Part shown: positions 58,575 through 64,000 of the stretch, one piece after another
Layout of the letters: every line of letters starts with the position of its first letter
How positions within the stretch are numbered: position 1 is the stretch's first letter
Origin: Plasmopara viticola
Lineage: Eukaryota > Oomycota > Peronosporomycetes > Peronosporales > Peronosporaceae
Reading direction: 5' to 3'
NCBI GenBank assembly: GCA_001695595.3
Contig: MBPM02000134.1
Span: 59,581-123,580 of the forward strand
Length of the DNA stretch: 64,000 nt
The notes under the pieces: model-generated
Databases searched by the model: none
Seen by the model: only the letters and a program-made list of their open reading frames with translations
Told to the model about the DNA's origin: nothing
Translations under genes and position numbers: made by a program

Positions 58575-60184
58575 GAATCGAGCCTTCAAGCAGCGGTGTG
58601 TCGCCTCTATTCCTGGCTTGTTAGTAAATGGGTTTTCACAAAGTGCGAGCAGAAAAAGTCGCTTGTAACCACGCTTCTAGAGCTTTTCGTTGACTTCAAA
58701 AGATTCATATGCGCTAAATCCACGCGCAAACTTGCGGTGCAGACATCGAGTCTTCGCTTTCTTATAAACACTAACCGACTCAGCAGTCCGCAAATGCATT
58801 CTCGAGCGGGCTCTTAATTCTAAGTTAAGTGGAAAGAGTGTCTCACGCTGAGCATTCAACGGAAAGTCATGGTACCCCACCTATCCTCGAAAACGAATCC
58901 AGATATTCTCCGACAATCTGCCTGCTATAAAATGAAAGGGAGCTTTTTTGAGCGTGGGTACACTAGTCGCCTGCTCACACGATGTAGTCCATGAACGTGT
59001 GGATATGCGCGGCATTAGTCGCCTATATGATACGAGCCACACGCTCGCGATTAGGGATCAAGCTTCATAAAAACGACCACTTACACTCTTCAAACTCTGA
59101 TGCCGAGTGTAATAAAATATCTTTGACCAAAATACTTAGTACATGCTCATTTAAATCAGAGGGTGATCGGTGCGCGCGGCGGGAGAAAAAATTGCCATAT
59201 GAGCTACCAAGTGTGCCTACATTGATATGCTGTGTGATGATGAGACACTGCGGGCTTAACTTGTATTTTGAAAATAAAGTGATTTCTGTATTCGACTCCG
59301 GCGATACCTTAACTAAACAGTCGGGTAATCCTGAATTTATACACTACAGTAAGCTTTGAGTTCGTCGTGTAGGCTATTGAGAGTGGAACTAGTTACAACG
59401 ATGATGTCTTCTAGATATAAAGCTCCGTAGAAAGTCCTTGCGTTGTATGGGAAAGAGCGTGGCGGGCGTCTACGAACTTTCACTAAATGGTTCTACCATA
59501 TTGTATGACACAAGTATTATTTCGAGCGTCCCTCTTACGTAACGCCGCGGTCGACAATGCTCAGTTGATGTTTTGAACATCAAACAGAAGATGAACTGAT
59601 TTCAAAACAAATTTTTTCATGCTTAATGGATCCTTTGTCGACAGATTGCATTGCTCGGTCTCACTTTTCAACTCATTGATCTGTGCAGCTTCAATGAGCG
59701 GGTTTATGCAGCAATCTTCCTCGTAGTAGTACGAGGCACCGTAGTAGCCACTGCATTTCGCAAATTTGACACTAAAAGTTGTTTTTTTTCTTTATTATTT
59801 AAGTACTTAAATTCGTTATGGTCAGCATTTGGTAGCTCTACACTCAATCTTAATCATAACTACACCCTTAAAAATAGCTTAAAACCTGATCCCTGCGTCT
59901 TGTTTGACCTCAAAGGCAAAAAAGTGTATAGACAAAAAAGTGCATGGGCAAAAACACGCTTCAAAAATAACTTTGTGCTCCACCCCGCCGTGAAATGCGT
60001 GCTGTGGAGCTGCCGTAGCGAGGCAGCGCGCTTTCAGATCTCTAGACTTCGATTTATGTTTGATTAATACCAGCTGCCTGCCTAACACGACTAGTCTCAA
60101 AACCAAGACATGAAAACAACTCTTACGCTCCGAAAATGTAAAATGGATAGCTCCTTAAAATTAACTATTTACTATAACGTCCAC
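58575..60184. other. Gene-poor stretch
   Basis: A 138-codon plus frame (59651-60067) has no motif and ordinary AT-rich composition; not supported as a gene. Confidence 0.4.
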
Positions 60185-60531
60185 TAAGCGTGCACTTTTC
60201 GGAAAAGGTTGGGGTGACGCCCTCCTTCCAAGCGCGGGGCTTAATGCTCGCGCGTTTCGGGCAGGTGCTCTCGGGCATCTGCAGGTCTCTAACGAGTCTC
60301 ACCCTCGACGCGACGGTCTCCAGCATCAGGGCGCCACCTGGGCTCTTACCAAGTCAGAGCTGAACAAAATAATGGAAGACCCTCACGACCTCGGTGCTGG
60401 ATGCACTACCCGCCGAACGAGACTCAACGTATGCGGACACCACTCTATGCCGTGGACTAGCCAGAGAGCCTAGCACGTGCATACCTTGGCAACGCGATAA
60501 CGTAATACATTACATTACATTAAGCGTGCAC
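60185..60531 (+). mobile_element. Short non-autonomous LINE derivative (copy D) with target-site duplication
   Basis: The element is 60196-60520 on the plus strand, flanked by TAAGCGTGCAC at 60185-60195 and 60521-60531. It has the same blocks as copies A-C. One extra base in the first joint (CAGCATCAGGGCGCC versus CAGCACCGGGCGCC) breaks the 71-codon frame. It ends in TACATTACATTACAT and lies about 180 bp beyond the 3' end of the NF-YB-like gene. Confidence 0.87.
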
Positions 60532-60701
60532 ATTGCGCCTCAGCAATTTGCATGCGACAATCCCGTCCTGTAATCATTTACTTTAAAGAGTATTTCGGAT
60601 GCCATATCTCCTATGATTACTACAATTTGGTGCGCCAGGAACAGGCAAGATCCTCAAAATAGTAATAAGCAGGACTCGATTGCAAAATTGACGCACGTTT
60701 A

Positions 60702-63018
60702 CTATTTTTCACTGACCCGGTTTCTTGCTGCGGTGCTACTTGCAGCAGCAGCTCCCGCTTCTGATGCTGCTGTTCGATCTGGAATCCCATGGCCAACTAA
60801 TGCATTCGTCTCCAAAACTGCTACTCTTGGCCTCGTGATCGGATTGATCGTCGCTACTCTCCCACCAGTCCCTTGACCTCCACCCTCTCCACACAACGGA
60901 CGAACACCTCCTGGCGTCGCTTTCACACCAGCCGCCGCTTCCTCAAAGGCTTGCCGTTGGACGGCCTTCTTCCGCTCCATCTTCTTTCTAAGCGCCGCCT
61001 CTTGACACGCCTTCACCTTGTCATTGTACCCCGCCAAGACGCGAGCATACGCTGTCAAGCCCAAATTCTCCATCCCTTCCACAACATTGGCGCCAGAAGA
61101 TCGACAGCCCCAGCCCCTTTTTCGTGCGTCGGTTCTGTACGACAGAGAAATCACGCGCTTCACTCGTAAAGTACAAGAGAAATTCCGTCACGCACTCTTG
61201 CATAAACGTCACAGCGTCTTCGCTGATGTGAATCGACTCAAACGACCGCTCAAGTGCCTGGACACGAGGCGGACAAGTGGAAGTTGTACCAGTGGTACCA
61301 CGATTGAGATCGGGAGCACACGGTAGCGCTCTGTACATGATTTTCGACACGGCCTTTGACGGAAGGTACATCTTGTCGTCACTCTCAGTGCTGGCACGGG
61401 TCGCGACGTCCAGGTCGTAAAACTGCTGCGCGACACGAGGAGAGATGGGGGACACGGTCGTCGTCACTGGTCGATACAGGCTACGCAACGGCGTCGACGG
61501 CGTGCCAATGGCCTCCGTTGGCGGCGGTTTGACCAAATCAGGAGCCAGTTGCAGCGGACCCTTTGACGGTGCGTCCATCCTGGCATTCGACGTGGCACAG
61601 TTTGCTGTTTTAGACGCTTCGAGCTTGGCTGCATCTCGTTTCGCGCTGGCCTTTTGATTCGTCTCGACCTGTTTCACTTGCAACTGCGCTTTCACCTCGG
61701 CGTACTCTCGTTCAACCGCGACTGCATTCCGTTCAACAGGAGCGTGGACACTGGATGCCAGAACGGTCGACGACGGCGGGGAGAACGCAGACACTGGAGA
61801 CGAACGCGCTGCCGTGGTCCTGATCACTTCATTCGGTCCAGAATGTAGAACGATTGTCCCACTTGCTGCCAACGCAGCACTGACGGGCTCCGCACCTCTT
61901 TCCACCGCTTCTTGCTGCGCTGTCTGCTTCTTTTCACGCAACGCAAATGCCTCGAGCAGTCGCCCAATCATTCGTGTAATACCTTCCGACTTGACTTGGA
62001 GATCCACTGGCCACCGATTTTGCTGCATCAGCATCGGTCGACGGTGGGCCAAGGAGTCACGATAATCGCGCGCGGCAATTTGAAGCAACAGGACTTCCGT
62101 ACATTGATGCAGCCACGACGTCATCTTGTCGAGTGCTTGGCGCATTTCACAATCGGTGCGTGCACTGGCCACGCGAATACAAACCTTAGCAAGCGATTCG
62201 AGGTCAATCTCAAACGCCGACTTGAGCTTTCTCTTCTTGACTGAATAACTGGATGGCGAACATGAAGCCAGTGTCTTTTGAACTGGTGTGGCAGGCCCCA
62301 CCGACGGCATCGGATTATGACTGCCATTCTGCAGCCTCATCTTGAGTTGCAGCTGCAATTTCTGCTGCTTTTGCTGTTTCTGAAGCATATCTCGAAGCAA
62401 GTGCTGCTGACGCATCACCTGTTGCTGCTGGGCGAGTAGACTGTCGGCAATGGACGTTGCTGTGGCCGTGCTCACTGTATTGCCTTTGTTCGTCTGGTGA
62501 GCCTGGTGGTCGTGAAGACGGAGCAGTCGCAGATGATCCTGTTCCAGCTGCAGTTTATTGCGTAGCCATTCGTCATTCGATCGCTTCTGCACGGCGTGCG
62601 CCGCCATGGCCGCTTGGCGCTGCACGTTCTGCTGCAACTTGGCCAGTTGCTCCTGTCGGCGTTTCTGCAACGTTTCGGACGTTTTGGCCAATCCTGCCAC
62701 GCTCAATGCATTCCCATTGCAATCAGTAGCGATCGTGGACGGCGTCATGAGAATCCCGGATTGCGCCTCAAGTTGCTTGGTCATCGCCTTGTATTGCTGC
62801 ACCTGCTGCTGGGCCAGTGCCAACGGGGCCTCCTCCCGTCCCTGGCGCAATCGATCAGTAGGACAAGCTTCTACGTTAGATGCATGTATCCTTTCTGGGC
62901 AATTCACGCTCGAGGTAAAGTCAATAAAGGCGCTTGACGCATTGTGTGCTGGTAACAGGAGGCTGGACGGGCAATGCGATGACATTGTGCGACTTCTGTT
63001 CATTATTACAAGACGCAA
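60702..63018 (-). CDS. Gln-rich protein with C-terminal NF-YB-like histone fold (one frameshift)
   Basis: The first frame (63018-61021) gives about 640 codons of this protein. Residues of about 75-260 are Gln/Ala-rich coiled coil ([46 protein letters not shown]). The middle has a helical region with [18 protein letters not shown] and then disordered sequence. The end carries [38 protein letters not shown], the first helices of an NF-YB/CBF-A histone fold. The remainder of the fold ([28 protein letters not shown]) is found in the overlapping frame that ends at 60702. Removing one base at about 61095-61103 joins them. Its tail is Ala/Lys-rich. NF-YB pairs with NF-YC to bind CCAAT boxes; here the fold is at the end of a protein of about 770 residues rather than a small subunit. 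The start is uncertain (Met 1 or Met 6). It is divergent from LST8, 229 bp apart. Confidence 0.75.
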
Positions 63019-63247
63019 GTGCCATGGAATGATGTGGATAAGTCTTGGCTTTATCGTTTTCTGCCTTGGAAGACGTGGAAGGGGCTGGTCGAGCCGAAGA
63101 CACCGCGGACGCGGACGCCATCCCTGCCGCCGCCGGTTCGGCCATTTGGTAAACCGAAAGAATTTGAAAGGTTACGTTTTCTGGTGTGGAGACACAAAAT
63201 TTCGACCGCGTGCGTACCCGTATCACGGGTGGTACCCTTTTTGGAAG
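63019..63247. promoter_or_regulatory. Divergent promoter region, NF-YB-like / LST8
   Basis: A 229-bp gap between two divergent start codons. No single initiator motif stands out. Confidence 0.4.
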
Positions 63248-64000
63248 ATGGCAGGCGTGGTCTTGGCGACAGCGGGGTATGACCACACCATTCGCTTCTG
63301 GGAAGCTGCCTCGGGTACCTGCAATCGCACCGTCAAGTACCCGATTCAGTAAGCGCCTCCGTGTCCTCTTCTTCGTGGCATTACGCATTTGCTTCAGATT
63401 GTACCCGTCTTGATCACTGATCCTGTGTTTGCACCTTCTAGCAAGTCAATTGCCTTCAAATCACGCCCGACAAGAAGTACATTGCAGCCGCGGGGAATCC
63501 ACACATTCGTCTCTTTGAAATCAACAGTAACAATCCCAACCACGTGACGAGCTACGACGGACACGCGACGAACGTCACGTCCTTGGGTTCCAGCGCCACG
63601 GCAAGTGGATGTACTCGTGCTCGGACGACGGCAGTGTCAAGATCTGGGACTTGCGTGCGCCGGGGTGTCAGCGTAGCTACGATGCGGGGTCCCGTTGAAT
63701 TCCGTCGTACTGCATCCGAACCAGGCCGAGCTTCTCGTCGGCGATCAGAACGGAGTCGTGCGGGTGTACGACCTCACTGCGAACGCTTTGGTGACAAAGA
63801 TGGAGCCCCCGACGGGCGAGACAGGCGAGAGTAGTATTCGATCCGTGGACATGGTACGGGACGGGAGTGCCCTTGTCGTGGCCAACAACCACGGCAAGTG
63901 TTTCTTTTATTGTCCAAAGCCAGAACGTCACTACGAGCTGCACGGAGCGATTCAGGCCCACAATGGCTACATTCTCAAGACCCGGATCAGCGCCAATGGC
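63248..64000 (+). CDS. LST8: LST8 (TOR-complex WD40 subunit), 3' end outside window
   Basis: The small WD40 partner of TOR kinase. Exon 1 (63248 to about 63349) encodes [25 protein letters not shown]. Exon 2 starts at about 63442 after CTTCTAG ([29 protein letters not shown]). Blades follow: [54 protein letters not shown], and [25 protein letters not shown]. Two frame losses are visible, each the lack of one base beside a homopolymer: GGG at 63585-63587 (before FQRHGKW) and CCC at 63691-63693 (before LNSVVLHPN). The donor reads CAG|TAAGCG; CAG|GTAAGC would fit the consensus and the frame, so a third missing G is likely. The protein is otherwise very well conserved, so I think these are errors, not decay. 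The gene continues past 64000. Confidence 0.88.

Overview
The window looks like nuclear DNA of an oomycete, probably a Phytophthora or downy-mildew relative (Peronosporaceae). The clues are a full-size PDR/ABCG transporter typical of Phytophthora, a decayed Crinkler (CRN) effector gene, very short introns (60-74 nt, GT..AG), tight pairs of GC-rich housekeeping genes, and long AT-rich gene-poor stretches filled with decayed sequence and retroelements. The species cannot be fixed from sequence alone.

Layout. 0-5.3 kb: two tandem decayed parvulin domains, a CRN effector pseudogene with two in-frame stops, and an internally deleted LINE-type retrotransposon. 5.7-13.9 kb: gene-poor, with a long hairpin (5.77 kb), a badly broken gene with a faint capsid-like look (6.7-8.2 kb) and a small Cys-rich ORF (12.2 kb). 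14.0-18.1 kb: the PDR transporter, broken by one frameshift. 18.8 kb: a small membrane ORF. 20.7-28.5 kb: a conserved gene island with a large WD40/coiled-coil protein, eIF2B delta and long-form tRNase Z. 29-35.3 kb: gene-poor. 35.3-42.5 kb: a second island with a mitochondrial FAM185A/DUF4097-like protein, eIF3i on a shared 114-bp divergent promoter, a two-intron ENTH/VHS-like gene, a decayed gene and a START-domain protein. 42.5-51.6 kb: gene-poor, with a perfect 33-bp palindrome. 52.0-55.4 kb: mitochondrial malate dehydrogenase, SURF2 and mitochondrial biotin synthase. 55.4-60.7 kb: gene-poor. 60.7-64 kb: a glutamine-rich protein ending in an NF-YB-like histone fold, then LST8, which runs off the window.

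The most distinctive feature is a retroelement family. One damaged LINE (4.15-5.28 kb) and four ~320-bp derivatives (19.7, 28.6, 51.6 and 60.2 kb) share the same 5' and 3' ends. The four short copies are built from the same three blocks of the LINE, and each of the five insertions is flanked by its own 11-13 bp target-site duplication. Two short copies sit just upstream of housekeeping genes (tRNase Z, malate dehydrogenase).

Three conserved genes (PDR transporter, NF-YB-like, LST8) carry single-base frameshifts, mostly in short homopolymer runs, while their neighbours are intact. This pattern fits consensus errors better than gene death, but raw reads are needed to decide.
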